Part shown: piece by piece, positions 6,521 to 6,680 of the stretch
Layout of the letters: the number at the start of each line of letters is the position of its first letter
How positions within the stretch are numbered: position 1 is the first letter of the stretch
From: CAZOGW01 sp964579415
GTDB taxonomy: Bacteria > Actinomycetota > Acidimicrobiia > Spongiisociales > UBA5794
Assembly: GCA_964579415.1 (NCBI GenBank)
Contig: CAZOGW010000149.1
Span: forward strand, 1 to 6,680
Direction: 5' to 3'
Length of the DNA stretch: 6,680 nucleotides
Position numbers and translations under genes: made by a program
The notes under the pieces: model-generated
What the model was told of the DNA's origin: nothing
What the model saw: only the letters and a program-made list of their open reading frames with translations
Database searches by the model: none

Positions 6521-6543
6521 AGGCCCCACCGTCCCCGGGGCCT
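6521..6543 (-). promoter_or_regulatory. Leader hairpin upstream of the RRM gene
   Basis: AGGCCCC (6521-6527) and GGGGCCT (6537-6543) form a perfect 7-bp stem with a 9-nt loop. In the minus-strand transcript it ends 7 nt before the AAAGGG ribosome binding site of the RRM gene. It might influence translation; there is no direct evidence. Confidence 0.45.
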
Positions 6544-6607
6544 GTCTACCAGTGCGTACTCGGCCTCGAACTCGAATCGGACGGATCGGAGAGCAAACGG
6601 GCGAGTC

Positions 6608-6625
6608 GCCGCACACCCGTGCGGC
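6608..6625. terminator. Stable 7-bp hairpin with tetraloop in the region upstream of the RRM gene
   Basis: GCCGCAC (6608-6614) and GTGCGGC (6619-6625) pair perfectly around ACCC (plus strand). Read on the minus strand a loose T-containing tract (GTTTGCTCT) follows some ten bases later. It could be the terminator of a gene beyond the right edge or part of the leader of the RRM mRNA; the sequence does not decide. Confidence 0.4.
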
Positions 6626-6633
6626 TGGGGGTG

Positions 6634-6639
6634 ATGATA
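6634..6639 (-). promoter_or_regulatory. Candidate -10 box for the RRM / IF-1 operon
   Basis: Minus-strand TATCAT matches 5 of 6 bases of TATAAT. The hexamer GATACA 16 bp further upstream shares only the last three bases with TTGACA. If used, transcription would begin near 6627 and leave a leader of about 130 nt containing both hairpins. No gene is visible between here and the right edge of the window. Confidence 0.35.
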
Positions 6640-6680
6640 GCGGAGTCTGCGAAGGTGTATCGCTCTACGGGGCCATCACG

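Noticed and set aside
6561..6585. Possible tRNA T-arm (TCGAACTCGAATCGG)
   Set aside because: It resembles a TTCGAATC-type loop by eye, but no acceptor, D or anticodon arms can be folded around it on either strand.
1..6680. CRISPR array, insertion sequence, phage or defence genes
   Set aside because: No spaced direct repeats, transposase motifs or terminal inverted repeats are visible, and all seven genes belong to ordinary metabolic, secreted or translation families.

Overview
The window is high-GC, gene-dense bacterial DNA, with GTG or TTG start options and short intergenic gaps. It suggests a high-GC Gram-positive such as an actinobacterium (Acidimicrobiia-like is my guess from overall feel, not from a marker gene). 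It holds seven genes: one runs off the left edge and six are complete. I see no mobile element, phage, CRISPR or defence genes.

Region 1 (3-4099, minus strand) is a compact four-gene run, read from right to left. It begins with an exported PQQ-type glucose/sorbosone dehydrogenase that looks like a lipoprotein. A PfkB-family ribokinase follows, then a nucleoside hydrolase whose GTG start overlaps the ribokinase stop in a GTGA. Six bases later comes an NAD-dependent epimerase / 3-beta-hydroxysteroid dehydrogenase-like protein, cut by the window edge. The two central genes make metabolic sense together: the hydrolase splits a nucleoside into base and ribose, and the kinase phosphorylates the ribose for the pentose phosphate pathway.

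Region 2 (4100-4297) is the divergent intergenic space. It contains an imperfect array of five 7-bp units (consensus TACYGGC) and, just upstream of the next gene, a 9-bp-arm inverted repeat. Neither is explained by the genes.

Region 3 (4298-5932, plus strand) encodes a secreted M28-family zinc metallopeptidase with a signal peptide, a PA-like insert, a full zinc-ligand set and a C-terminal extension holding its only two cysteines. A strong 12-bp hairpin at 5953-5988 separates it from the convergent next operon.

Region 4 (6017-6680, minus strand) is a two-gene unit: a small single-RRM RNA-binding protein followed 7 bases later by a divergent translation initiation factor IF-1. Both are RNA-binding proteins that act at or near translation, and they are preceded by about 180 bases with two hairpins and a possible -10 box. 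This is the most unusual arrangement in the window, though not clearly a new system.
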